A model generated the notes under the pieces. The model saw only the letters and a list, made by a program, of their open reading frames with translations, was not told where the DNA came from and searched no databases. 64,000 nucleotides of DNA, taken from Maribacter sp. 1_MG-2023. Its GTDB lineage: Bacteria; Bacteroidota; Bacteroidia; Flavobacteriales; Flavobacteriaceae. The DNA lies in contig NZ_JAUOPN010000001.1 in assembly GCF_030547005.1 (NCBI RefSeq), positions 372,001-436,000 on the forward strand, in the 5' to 3' direction. How positions within the stretch are numbered: position 1 is the stretch's first letter; each line of letters begins with the position of its first letter. Below are positions 18,846 through 28,047 of the stretch, piece after piece. Both the position numbers and the translations under genes were made by a program.

Positions 18846-20081
18846 TTATAGCTTAACCCTGTCTGATAACTTTACACCCAAAACGTTTAGTGAGATTTGA
18901 TCTAAATACTCTTCGTCGCCTTTAAAGTGATAGGTTCTACTGGTATGTATGATTTCTTCTCCCACTTCAAGTTCTTTAGCAGCTGAAGAGCTCTCAACTT
19001 CGTAAAAAGGACCAAAGGGACCTGCCGTTGGGGTAACACCATCGTTAAAAATGTTGATTACATCACCACCGTAAGGATCACTGTTATTTTCTTTTTTTGA
19101 ATTCACGTAATAGGGACTATTTTCAAAGCTAAATTCTACTATTGTTAGCAGATTCAGTTCAGGAGAATAGCTGCCAAAAACCGGAACAGTGTTTTGGGGA
19201 AGAATGCCAATTTTATTCAAGTAATTAGCATCAGCTTTATAATAGACAAAGCCGTCTTTAATTTGCATTCGTGAATCGTCTAAGGGGGTGAAATAGTTTG
19301 TTACTTCATCTATATGACCAGTAGTGGGGATAATTGCAACTGTATTGTCGGTAGGAATAATACAGCCAAGAATCCAAATTGAAATAAGTCCGGTTTCTTT
19401 TGACCATTTATTCGCACCAATATTCACCATTTTTGTAACGGTTTCAAAACCTACGTAAGACACCTTGTCATCTACATAAACGTTAAGATTTTTCTCGATT
19501 TTATTTTTTCCTAGAATAGAGATTTTTCTTTCTACGTCAATATTGAATATATAATTTTGATAATTCTTGATGTGCATACGACCGGTACTTACAACTTCTT
19601 TATCTGTTTTTAATTTAATTTTGAATTGTAGGGTATCCAAATCTGGTGCAATGCGTGAGTTTGCATCTTCGAATGTATCACCTGATTCAAAAAATAGATT
19701 GTACTTACCATATTGTGGTCCAAACCACATTCTGTCTTCACCACCTAGATTACTAAACTTTTTCTTAAAGCTTCTGTTTAATACAGCTTCTCTTTTGAAC
19801 CAACCATAGCTTTTACCTTTTAGACCATTTGAACTACTGGTAAAAACGCGTCCTTGTAAGCTTCCAGAAACGGCTATCATGGAGTTTTCTGATTTGAGTA
19901 CATGAAGGTCTTCAATGTTATTTAATACCTTAAGGTCACTACCAAAAGTATTATGCGTAAATGTAGAATTACATCCTAATAAGGATATCATAGTTATTAG
20001 TAATACCAATGCTTTATAGCTTAACAAATAAGTAATTATAGAAACTACAGCCTTGATTTTTAATACCAGCTGATTTCTCAT
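18846..20081 (-). CDS. DUF6786-like lipoprotein of unknown function
   Basis: A 411-residue lipoprotein (lipobox SLLGC, Cys37). It is beta-rich, with segments that resemble the DUF6786 family as I recall it: GGEDRMWFGPQYGKYNLFF near residue 115, and DPYGGDVINIFNDG followed by GPFGPFYEVESSSAA in the last quarter. The pattern suggests a galactose-mutarotase-like carbohydrate-binding fold, but no catalytic residues can be assigned. It lies between the sulfatase (67-base gap) and the lactonase (129-base gap) on the same strand, so it belongs to the galactan operon and probably acts on a sugar in the periplasm. It could be a mutarotase, a hydrolase or a binding protein. Confidence 0.65.
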   Translation of the reverse strand: MRNQLVLKIKAVVSIITYLLSYKALVLLITMISLLGCNSTFTHNTFGSDLKVLNNIEDLHVLKSENSMIAVSGSLQGRVFTSSSNGLKGKSYGWFKREAVLNRSFKKKFSNLGGEDRMWFGPQYGKYNLFFESGDTFEDANSRIAPDLDTLQFKIKLKTDKEVVSTGRMHIKNYQNYIFNIDVERKISILGKNKIEKNLNVYVDDKVSYVGFETVTKMVNIGANKWSKETGLISIWILGCIIPTDNTVAIIPTTGHIDEVTNYFTPLDDSRMQIKDGFVYYKADANYLNKIGILPQNTVPVFGSYSPELNLLTIVEFSFENSPYYVNSKKENNSDPYGGDVINIFNDGVTPTAGPFGPFYEVESSSAAKELEVGEEIIHTSRTYHFKGDEEYLDQISLNVLGVKLSDRVKL

Positions 20082-20148
20082 TTAATTACTTGTAGATTGG
20101 TTAATATTGATTTCGGAATCATAAAATTTGATAATGTTGTTTTTATAC

Positions 20149-21678
20149 TTACTCAAAGTCTGGATTAATAAGTACCTCACCTGCCAACATAGCTTTCATC
20201 ATTACTTCTTTAGATGGCCTTGGTCTTAACCTGTATTTGGTAGGGAGTCCTGTATCTCTAAAAAAATCATCATTCGTTCTAGCGATAGGTAATGAATCAT
20301 TTGTTCTTTTACGCATTTGTTTTAATCGCAAACGCATATCGTTTAAGATATTTGTATGAGATTCGTTCTGTGCAAGATTGTAGAGCTCATTCGGGTCTTT
20401 TACAATGTCATAAAGTTCTTCGGTCGATCTAGGTATAATAAAGCATCTCATTTGAGCTTCGTTCAATGTGCCATTTTCTTTTTCGCTCAACATGCTTTTC
20501 CAGGTCAAATCTCTAATGACATCTGCAGACGGAGTATTAGGAAGGTCAGGATAGAAATTTTTAATGTATTTATAACTGGTAGTTCTAATAGCTCTTGTGT
20601 AATCTTCAAAATCATGAAAATGATCTTCGGCATAGATTTCATTTCTAACAGGTTTTGCATCTTCACTCAAAAGCGGAGTAAAGTCAATGCCTTCAAAATC
20701 ATTTAATGGTTCTAAACCGGCAATTTTCATGAATGTAGGCGCAATATCGATTGAGCTTACAAGATTGTTACTTGTACTACCTGGTTTAATTTTTGAAGGC
20801 CATTTTACAATCCATGGAGTTTTGATTCCCCCTTCATAAAGAGTAGTTTTATCTCTAGGAAAAGCCCTTCCGTTATCTGTTATAAAAAGGATGATAGTAT
20901 TGTCTGCTACACCTTGGCTTTCTAATTCAGTAATTACCTTACCTACATAGTCATCCATTCGTGAGATTTCGTCATAATAAAGGGCGTAATCTTTACGTAC
21001 TTTTTTGGTATCAGGGTGATAAGGAGGTAAAATTACGTTTTCTGGTTTATGTGGATTATCGATAATACCTTCAGAAAAAGGTCTATGAGCATCAAAGGAA
21101 GCCAACCATGTAAAAAATGGTTTATCTTTTTCCCTACTTCGAAGTAGTTTGATCCATTCATCGCAACCACTGCCGTCACCTACCAGTCTGCGGTCTAGAC
21201 CAAGGGGTGCATCTTTCCACTGCATTTCATAAATGGTGTCGAAATCATCATTTACCGATTCTCCAAGATGATATTTTCCGGCCAGGCCTGTCCAGTACCC
21301 TGAATTTTGAAGCTGTTTTACAAATGTATTTTTATCTTCGGGCAATGGCCAAGACAGCTGTTCGGCATCTGTGTTATGCGGGTACAATCCACTAATAATA
21401 CTTGTTCTACTAGGGCTACATGAACTTGTGGTCAAAAAAGCTTGTGTAAATAGCATTCCGTCTTTTGCTAATTGGTCAATGTTTGGGGTTCTAACAGTAT
21501 TATTGCCATACGCTCCTAAATCGTTCCAATTAACATCATCTGCAATGATAAATACGATATTAGGTCTTTTGGTCGTTACCGTTGATTTTTTTTCTTCACA
21601 GGATAACATAAAAATGATTGAAATACAGAAAAGAGCGGTCTTAAAATAGATTGGTTTGTTAGAAATGTTATTGTTCAT
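20149..21678 (-). CDS. Type I (formylglycine) sulfatase, lipoprotein
   Basis: A 509-residue sulfatase with lipoprotein signal (MLSC, Cys27). The formylglycine-forming motif is CSPSR, Cys87 to Arg91; metal ligands start with Asp47/Asp48 in FIIADDVNW, and ITDNGRAFPRDKTTLYEGG holds later active-site residues. The sequence resembles the sulfamidase-like S1_8 branch (DHFHDFEDYTRAIRT, YDIVKDPNELYNLA), but the subfamily is a judgement by eye. In this locus it probably removes sulfate from galactan oligosaccharides. It needs a formylglycine-generating or anaerobic maturase, not in the window. It follows the hybrid sensor gene by 37 bases. Confidence 0.92.
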   Translation of the reverse strand: MNNNISNKPIYFKTALFCISIIFMLSCEEKKSTVTTKRPNIVFIIADDVNWNDLGAYGNNTVRTPNIDQLAKDGMLFTQAFLTTSSCSPSRTSIISGLYPHNTDAEQLSWPLPEDKNTFVKQLQNSGYWTGLAGKYHLGESVNDDFDTIYEMQWKDAPLGLDRRLVGDGSGCDEWIKLLRSREKDKPFFTWLASFDAHRPFSEGIIDNPHKPENVILPPYHPDTKKVRKDYALYYDEISRMDDYVGKVITELESQGVADNTIILFITDNGRAFPRDKTTLYEGGIKTPWIVKWPSKIKPGSTSNNLVSSIDIAPTFMKIAGLEPLNDFEGIDFTPLLSEDAKPVRNEIYAEDHFHDFEDYTRAIRTTSYKYIKNFYPDLPNTPSADVIRDLTWKSMLSEKENGTLNEAQMRCFIIPRSTEELYDIVKDPNELYNLAQNESHTNILNDMRLRLKQMRKRTNDSLPIARTNDDFFRDTGLPTKYRLRPRPSKEVMMKAMLAGEVLINPDFE

Positions 21679-21715
21679 TTTTTAGTTATTATTAATTGTC
21701 AATATTTGCTGTATT

Positions 21716-24700
21716 TTAATTCCATACTTCGTTTTCCGATACATATTTAGAAGGTGCTTTACCAAAGGCTTTACGAAAACACTTTCCAAAGTAATTGGGG
21801 TCGTTAAAACCTACATTATAACTTACTTCGGCAATACTTAGTTCTCCCTGTTGCAATAGTTGCGCAGCTCTTTTGAGTCTGATTAGCCTAATAAAATCGT
21901 TAGGGGGTTGGCCTGTTAATTTTTTTAACCTTCTGAAAAAAGTTGACCTACTAGTATTCATATCGTGAACCAATTGCTCGATCCAATAGTTTTCATTGCT
22001 CATGTGTTCTTCCATGAGCAGCATGATTTTATCTAGAAATTTCTTATCCTCAGAATCAAGAATTATTTTTTTAGGTGTTAATTGTTCTTCTGTCTTAAAA
22101 CGAACACGCATATATTCTCTAGATTCTATGAGCTTATCTGCCGTAATAGATAACAGTTTCATTTTAAATGGCTTGGGGATATAAGCGTCTGCCCCAGATT
22201 GTATGCCTTTAATTCTATGTTCCACTGAATTTAAGGCGGTAAGTAAAATTATGGGAATATGCTTAGTACGAATATTTGATTTCAGTTCATGGCATAACTG
22301 AATTCCATCCATTTCTGGCATGAGTACATCGCTTACTATAAGGTCGGGTAATTCATGTAAGACAATTTTTAAAGCACTTTTACCAGTATCAGCCTGCAAT
22401 ACATTGTATTTTTTTTGCAATCCATTCTTAACCAATGACCTAATATCTTGGTTATCATCTACCACTAATACCGTTTTCTTTTTATTCGCAACTTTTTTCT
22501 TTGGAGTTTCAATATTGGTAACCTGTATATTTTCTTCAATCTCTTCTACTTTCTTTTGAGGTTCTGAATATTGGGCTATTTCTTCGGGCAGTAAATGTTC
22601 GTTGCCTATAGGGAGTTTTAGAATAAACCGGGTTCCAATATCTATTTTGGAATCTACTTCAATTGTACCATAATGTAAATCAATTAAGTCTTTGGTAATG
22701 GCCAGTCCAATTCCAGAACCTGAATTTGAAGAATTATCATTGGTTTTGTTTACTTGGTAAAAACGTTCAAAAATATGAGGAAGCTGGTCATGAGGTATTC
22801 CTGGTCCGTTATCTTCAATTTCAATACTTACATATTCAGATTCTATTTCTACCCCTCTAATCTCTAAAGTAGATTTATCTTTAGGGTTTTGTAAACGTAC
22901 AATTATACTTCCATCATTCTCAGTGAACTTGATCGCGTTAGAGATAAGGTTATTTAGAATTTTTTCAAGCTTATCCCAATCGAACCAAACCTCTGAAGCA
23001 TATGATTGGCTTTCAAACGATAAACTGATATTCTTTTTTAAGGCCAATGCTTTAAATGAAAATGTAATTTCTCTAACGAAATTTACAATGTTAGATTTGG
23101 TGGCTACCAATTTAGTTTCGCCAACTTCTATTTTTCTGAACTCCATTAACTGATTAACAAGTCTCAACAAATAATCGGCATTACGTTGAATAACACCAAG
23201 CCTTTTACGTAATGAAATACTAATGTTGGAATCTTCTAAGATTTCTTCTAACGGATTCATTATAAGGGTAATGGGTGTTTTAAAGTCGTGCGAAATATTT
23301 GTAAAAAACTGAAGCTTCAATTTATTGGCCTTTTCTATTTCTTGTTGAACCCTTATAGCAGTTGTTTGGTTAGACTTAAGTTGAAAGTATGATCTTAGAC
23401 CAAGAAGAATTAGAGTTAGAATACATGCATATACAATATATGCCCACGAAGTAAGCCAGAAAGGAGGTGATATTTTAAAACCCATTGTTGCAGGAAACTC
23501 GCTCCAAATACCATCATTATTTGAAGCTTTAACCTTAAAGGTATATTCACCTGGTGGTAGATTGGTGTAATGTGCAAATGCCGTTGTTTTAGATTTGTGC
23601 CACTCGTCATCAAACCCTTCAAGTTTATATAAAAAGTTGTTCTTTTCGGGAGCAGCATAATGTAGTGCGGCAAATTCAAAGGTGAGTACGCTCTCATCGT
23701 AATTGAGTGCTATTTTTTTGTCCTCTAATGAAGATATAGATTTATCTAGAATTACACGATCATTAAACTCTTGACCAACTTTTACGGCTGCATTTTTTAT
23801 TTTAAAGGCTGTAATCTTTGGTATGGCCGGTATGGTATTGTCTTTTAGATTATCAGGATGAAAAACATTCAGTCCTTTGAGTCCTCCAAAGAATAAATAT
23901 CCGTTTTCATTTTTGAAATAGGCATTTTTTCTAAAATTATTGCTCTGTAATCCATCTTTTTTATTTAAATTTTTAAAGACCTCTTTTGTCGGGTCAAAAA
24001 ATGAAATACCTTTATCTGTGCTTATCCATATTTTTCCATTATCGCCTTCAAGAATACCGTATACGGCGTTGTTTGCTAGTCCATCTTCTTCTCGATAATG
24101 TTTAAAAATTGGTTTTTGATTTGGGTATTTAGAAATGGTCATCTTATTTAATCCCCCTCCAAAAGTGCCGATCCAATAATTTCCATCTTTATCTTCTAAA
24201 ATTGAAAAAACTGAGTTATGGCTTAAACTATTTAGGTCTTTAGGATCATGTTTGTAGGAGACAAAAGTGTCAGGTTGCCCATTTTTTCCTGGTATCATCA
24301 AATTTAATCCACCTTGTAAGGTACCTATCCAAAGTTGACCTTTACTATCTTCATAAATACAGCTAATTTCTTTACCACTAATACTACTAGGGTCATTTGA
24401 ATTGGGCAAGTAATGAACTGCATTCGAAAAATCAAATTGTTTACTATTGGGTTTTCTTTTCTTTTTCCATTTTATTAAACCATCAATGAACGAACCAAAC
24501 CATAAAACTCCCTTTTTATCTTCTAGTGAAGAAAATACCTCAACGATATCGTTCATTTCAGTGGGATTCAATGATATTTTTTCTTTATTCGAATCAACCG
24601 TCATATGCAAGATTCCTTCTGTACTACCTAGCCAATAATCATTGTCTTTATCTTTTAAAATTGACCATATTGGTTGCGGAACGGGATGTTTTGATTTGGT

Positions 24701-25954
24701 TAGTTTGTCATTTAAATAATAATGTTTAAAAATTGGTTGTTCAAAGGTTTCATCTTTAAACTTAATGTTATTGAGACCATTTTCTGTACCTACCCAAATA
24801 GAGTTTTCTTCTCCTGTAATTATTGCGTTGACCGAAGGGTTACTTAAAGAGTTTTTGTTGAGTTCATTTTTCTTTAAAAAATTAATATCCTTATGACTTA
24901 AGTCACATTTGTTCAACCCGCCTTCTTCTGTGCCTACCCACATCACATTAAAACAATCTACAAGTATAGTTTCTACATTTGCACTGCTTAAACTTTTAGA
25001 GTCTAATTGATTTGGTGCGTATAGTCTAAAATCACCTGTGTCTGGGTTAAACCAATACAGACCAAAGCCATGTATGCCTAACCACAAATTAGAATCATCT
25101 GCTTGGCTGATTGCAATTAAGCCTCCATATTCAGTAGTATCTGTAAATTCAGGATGAAAACTATATCGCTTAAATTTTAATTCTTCTGGTGCATTCAGAT
25201 TTTCTGCGTTTTCAATACCTAAGAGAAAATGACCTTTAACGCCCACCCATAGTTTTCCGTTTTTATCTAAAAAAAGTGAATTAACGCCTTCATTTAATAC
25301 CTTAAATTGAACATAATTATTATTAGCTTCTTTTTTTAATTTGTACAAACTGTTATTGGTGCCTACCCAAACATTACCAGAAATATCTTTTGTAATAGAG
25401 TGAACCTTATTAGGCTTAATTGTAACATTAGCATCAGATTGAAAAAAGTAACGCTCGGGCATAGTACCCAGTTCATCTGTGTTTTCAAAATGATAAACTC
25501 CAGAATATAAGGTGCCAACCCAAAGAGAACCATCTTCATCTGGATAAATAGCACTAATTCGTTTATCTTTTAATATGGCAGGAAATGTTGAAAAAGTCTC
25601 AGTTACCTTATTGAACCTACTAAGCCCTCTACCTGTACCTATAAGTATGTTGCCAGATACATCTAATTCGAGTTCATAAACCGAGTTGTTGATTAAGCTA
25701 TTAGGGTTGTTGTACTCATGTCTATAGATTGTAAAACTTTTACCGTCGTATTTGTACAAACCGTTAGGTGTTGCCATCCACAAAAAGCCTTCCTTATCTT
25801 GAAGAATTTTCATTATCGAATTTTGTGAAAGCCCCTTATCGTCTATAAAATGTTCAAATTTTAAATCAGTACTTTGAGCAAAAACCAAAGTGTTGCACAA
25901 CAACATTATACCAACATATAATTGACATATATAAAATTTGATTAGTTTATTCAT
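21716..25954 (-). CDS. Hybrid two-component system sensor/regulator (HTCS)
   Basis: A 1412-residue one-protein signalling system. After a signal peptide come two-component-propeller repeats (WMATPNGLYKYDGKS, WVGTEEGGLNKCD and others) to about residue 760, a Y_Y_Y domain, a transmembrane segment near 835-858, a histidine kinase (phospho-acceptor His in NISHDFKTPI, about 886; ATPase boxes NLISNAIKF and DNGPGIP), a receiver (phospho-acceptor Asp in VSDVLMPEMDG, about 1208) and a C-terminal AraC DNA-binding domain (about 1315-1408). HTCS proteins bind oligosaccharides in the periplasm and activate PUL operons. It heads the sulfatase-to-aldolase group and lies next to the second susC/susD pair, its likely targets. 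Confidence 0.95.
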   Translation of the reverse strand: MNKLIKFYICQLYVGIMLLCNTLVFAQSTDLKFEHFIDDKGLSQNSIMKILQDKEGFLWMATPNGLYKYDGKSFTIYRHEYNNPNSLINNSVYELELDVSGNILIGTGRGLSRFNKVTETFSTFPAILKDKRISAIYPDEDGSLWVGTLYSGVYHFENTDELGTMPERYFFQSDANVTIKPNKVHSITKDISGNVWVGTNNSLYKLKKEANNNYVQFKVLNEGVNSLFLDKNGKLWVGVKGHFLLGIENAENLNAPEELKFKRYSFHPEFTDTTEYGGLIAISQADDSNLWLGIHGFGLYWFNPDTGDFRLYAPNQLDSKSLSSANVETILVDCFNVMWVGTEEGGLNKCDLSHKDINFLKKNELNKNSLSNPSVNAIITGEENSIWVGTENGLNNIKFKDETFEQPIFKHYYLNDKLTKSKHPVPQPIWSILKDKDNDYWLGSTEGILHMTVDSNKEKISLNPTEMNDIVEVFSSLEDKKGVLWFGSFIDGLIKWKKKRKPNSKQFDFSNAVHYLPNSNDPSSISGKEISCIYEDSKGQLWIGTLQGGLNLMIPGKNGQPDTFVSYKHDPKDLNSLSHNSVFSILEDKDGNYWIGTFGGGLNKMTISKYPNQKPIFKHYREEDGLANNAVYGILEGDNGKIWISTDKGISFFDPTKEVFKNLNKKDGLQSNNFRKNAYFKNENGYLFFGGLKGLNVFHPDNLKDNTIPAIPKITAFKIKNAAVKVGQEFNDRVILDKSISSLEDKKIALNYDESVLTFEFAALHYAAPEKNNFLYKLEGFDDEWHKSKTTAFAHYTNLPPGEYTFKVKASNNDGIWSEFPATMGFKISPPFWLTSWAYIVYACILTLILLGLRSYFQLKSNQTTAIRVQQEIEKANKLKLQFFTNISHDFKTPITLIMNPLEEILEDSNISISLRKRLGVIQRNADYLLRLVNQLMEFRKIEVGETKLVATKSNIVNFVREITFSFKALALKKNISLSFESQSYASEVWFDWDKLEKILNNLISNAIKFTENDGSIIVRLQNPKDKSTLEIRGVEIESEYVSIEIEDNGPGIPHDQLPHIFERFYQVNKTNDNSSNSGSGIGLAITKDLIDLHYGTIEVDSKIDIGTRFILKLPIGNEHLLPEEIAQYSEPQKKVEEIEENIQVTNIETPKKKVANKKKTVLVVDDNQDIRSLVKNGLQKKYNVLQADTGKSALKIVLHELPDLIVSDVLMPEMDGIQLCHELKSNIRTKHIPIILLTALNSVEHRIKGIQSGADAYIPKPFKMKLLSITADKLIESREYMRVRFKTEEQLTPKKIILDSEDKKFLDKIMLLMEEHMSNENYWIEQLVHDMNTSRSTFFRRLKKLTGQPPNDFIRLIRLKRAAQLLQQGELSIAEVSYNVGFNDPNYFGKCFRKAFGKAPSKYVSENEVWN

Positions 25955-26195
25955 GTAGTTTTCTCACCTTTAGGCAACATCTAAAAATACCATTCTATTT
26001 TTGCATTATTTTTATTTTATTGGGTAAATTCTCTTCAATGTTATGGAAACGTAGGTCTGTGGAAAATTTAGACCAACCTATTTTAAGCTTAAACGACTAA
26101 GAGTTTAATTGCTTATTATTAGTAAGTTATGATCTATTTAAGGGGGTATGTAGTTGTGATTACAATTTTCAAAAAATGGTATAGTTATTAATAGT

Positions 26196-26229
26196 AAAAA
26201 AGCGACCCCAAACCGAAAGGGTCGCCTTT
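26196..26229 (-). terminator. Intrinsic terminator after second susD
   Basis: Stem GCGACCC / GGGTCGC (26202..26208 and 26219..26225), flanked by A-rich sequence that becomes the T-tract on the minus strand. It ends the susC-susD transcript before the HTCS gene. Confidence 0.85.
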
Positions 26230-26234
26230 AAACA

Positions 26235-26245
26235 AACTAACTCAA
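26235..26245 (-). repeat. TTGAGTTAGTT element before terminator
   Basis: On the minus strand TTGAGTTAGTT lies 25 bases after the susD stop and 9 bases before the terminator stem, the same order as at 13390..13400. Confidence 0.6.
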
Positions 26246-26270
26246 TAAATAATTACTCGATTTTTTAAAA

Positions 26271-28019
26271 CTAATACGCAGGATCTTGAGTCAATACTCC
26301 CGGTTGTAAATCTATTTGTGCCTGTGGTATTGGAAAATGGTCATTTTTTCCAGCAGTGAACGATGCTCCTTGTAACCAAGGTAATTTTCCGCCAGATAAT
26401 TCAGATTGAAAATAACCATTCATTGTTTCTTCTTCTATACCCCAGCGTACAAGATCTTGAAAACGCATTCCTTCCAAAGCGAATTCTAATCGCATTTCAT
26501 GATATATGGCTTTTTTGGCATATTCAACATTAGGAAAAGTAGTATATAGACCAAGGTTGTAATTAGCTGAAGGTTGATCTTCATCTATATCTGGAACATA
26601 GCCACTTTCAAAAGTAGTATTGTTTACTTTACCCATTACCATATCATCTTGAGCTCTTTCGCGTATCATGTTAACCATGTTTTTAGCAGTCTCTAAGTCA
26701 TTTTCAGCAGCAGCAACCTCTGCTCTCCATAAAATAATATGACTTAATCTAAAAAGGCGCCAGTTATTACCATTAAGACCGGCAGACCATGTTGGACTTG
26801 AGATAGAAATTGTTTTAAAATTTCTTTTATAGAACATAATTTTCTTATTCAAAAATGGTCCCATACCTGCTTGATCCAACATCCAGTCTCCTCCTGACAT
26901 TGGGCCCCAATCTAAGAAAGGAATACCTCTTCTACCAATAGTCCAGTCTACACGAGGATCTAAAGCTACATCGGTAGGCGCAAATACATCTGTATCTAAA
27001 AGTCCATAATCTTCTAGTAGCAATTCATCTTGAAAACTGTCCAATAACGGTAAACCATCGGCATCTACTTTGAAAGCATTGAACAAATCAAAAGAAGGTG
27101 CGCTATATGCACAACACAAACCTATGTCAGATCCTCTTGGGAAAAGTGTTCTATGGTCAATACCAGAGTTGGCATCACCAGCACCGTCATTTACAGTATA
27201 TTGAACCTCGAAAATACTTTCTATATTGTTTTGTTTTTCTTCGTCAAAATTATCATAGAAATGATCCATTAACATAAAAGGACCATTATTTATAATATCG
27301 TCTAATAACGGTTTGGCTTCAGAAAATTCTTGCTGAAATAGATGCACTCTAGCTTTTAAAGCTTTTGCCGCCCAACGAGATGCGCGACCAATTTCAGGGT
27401 TCTCGTCCATATTATTATCTATGCCCCATTGAAGATCTGCTTCTATATCGTCCCAGATTTCTTGATCATTAGAAACTTCACTAGCTACCATATCTTCGGT
27501 GATAAATGGGACTTTTTCAATTTTAGAACGTAACTGAAAATAGTACCATGCTCTAAGCCACCTTGCTTCGGCTTCTAACTGTGCAGCATTAGCATCTGAA
27601 ATATTTTCGCTCGCTTGGCGCAATATTCTTAATGCATCGTTTGCTCTTGCTATGCCATCAAAGTTAGCTACCCATAGTTCATCTACCCAGGGGTTGGATG
27701 CATCTACTTCAAACCTCTCAATAAGGTTAATAGGTGCCCAGCCGCCTGTTTGGTCTCCACGGTGCATATCGTCAGAAGTTACATCTCCCCATACCCAGTT
27801 TGTTGCAGACGCACCACCGGTACCACCAGCTTCACCACTCGCATAACCATCTATTCTAGAGTAAGCACCTACAAGAAGTAAGTTAACACCGCTTTCGTCA
27901 GATAAGACATCTTCACTTACCGCTCCCTTTGGTTTCTCTTCTAAAAAATCTTCGCTACAAGCTCCCAGTAGAAGCCCAAGCGCAGTTAGTATCCCGATTT
28001 TAATATTTATATTTTTCAT
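26271..28019 (-). CDS. susD: SusD/RagB-family surface glycan-binding lipoprotein (second pair)
   Basis: 582 residues from the ATG at 28019, which gives an ideal lipoprotein signal (LLLGAC); an in-frame TTG eight codons upstream is less likely. RagB/SusD features include WLRAWYYFQLRSKIEKVPFI in the N-terminal half and the C-terminal FPIPQAQIDLQPGVLTQDP. It partners the SusC encoded 28 bases upstream. It differs from the first SusD in length and sequence, so the two pairs probably bind different oligosaccharides. Many SusD-like proteins recognise their glycan through aromatic residues, but I cannot place that site here. Confidence 0.95.
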   Translation of the reverse strand: MKNINIKIGILTALGLLLGACSEDFLEEKPKGAVSEDVLSDESGVNLLLVGAYSRIDGYASGEAGGTGGASATNWVWGDVTSDDMHRGDQTGGWAPINLIERFEVDASNPWVDELWVANFDGIARANDALRILRQASENISDANAAQLEAEARWLRAWYYFQLRSKIEKVPFITEDMVASEVSNDQEIWDDIEADLQWGIDNNMDENPEIGRASRWAAKALKARVHLFQQEFSEAKPLLDDIINNGPFMLMDHFYDNFDEEKQNNIESIFEVQYTVNDGAGDANSGIDHRTLFPRGSDIGLCCAYSAPSFDLFNAFKVDADGLPLLDSFQDELLLEDYGLLDTDVFAPTDVALDPRVDWTIGRRGIPFLDWGPMSGGDWMLDQAGMGPFLNKKIMFYKRNFKTISISSPTWSAGLNGNNWRLFRLSHIILWRAEVAAAENDLETAKNMVNMIRERAQDDMVMGKVNNTTFESGYVPDIDEDQPSANYNLGLYTTFPNVEYAKKAIYHEMRLEFALEGMRFQDLVRWGIEEETMNGYFQSELSGGKLPWLQGASFTAGKNDHFPIPQAQIDLQPGVLTQDPAY

Positions 28020-28047
28020 CTTTCTCAATTTTATTTTTTCCAAAAAT

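Larger units (their letters stand above)
25955..26270 (-). other. Intergenic region between susD and the HTCS gene
   Basis: 316 bases with no gene. It contains the terminator of the susC/susD transcript (26196..26229) and the TTGAGTTAGTT element (26235..26245) on the susD side, and presumably the HTCS promoter on the other side. No clear -7/-33 pair was recognised. Confidence 0.5.

Noticed and set aside
21371-21649. 92-codon plus-strand open frame inside the sulfatase gene
   Set aside because: It is antisense to a sulfatase with intact active-site motifs, and its translation shows no features of its own.
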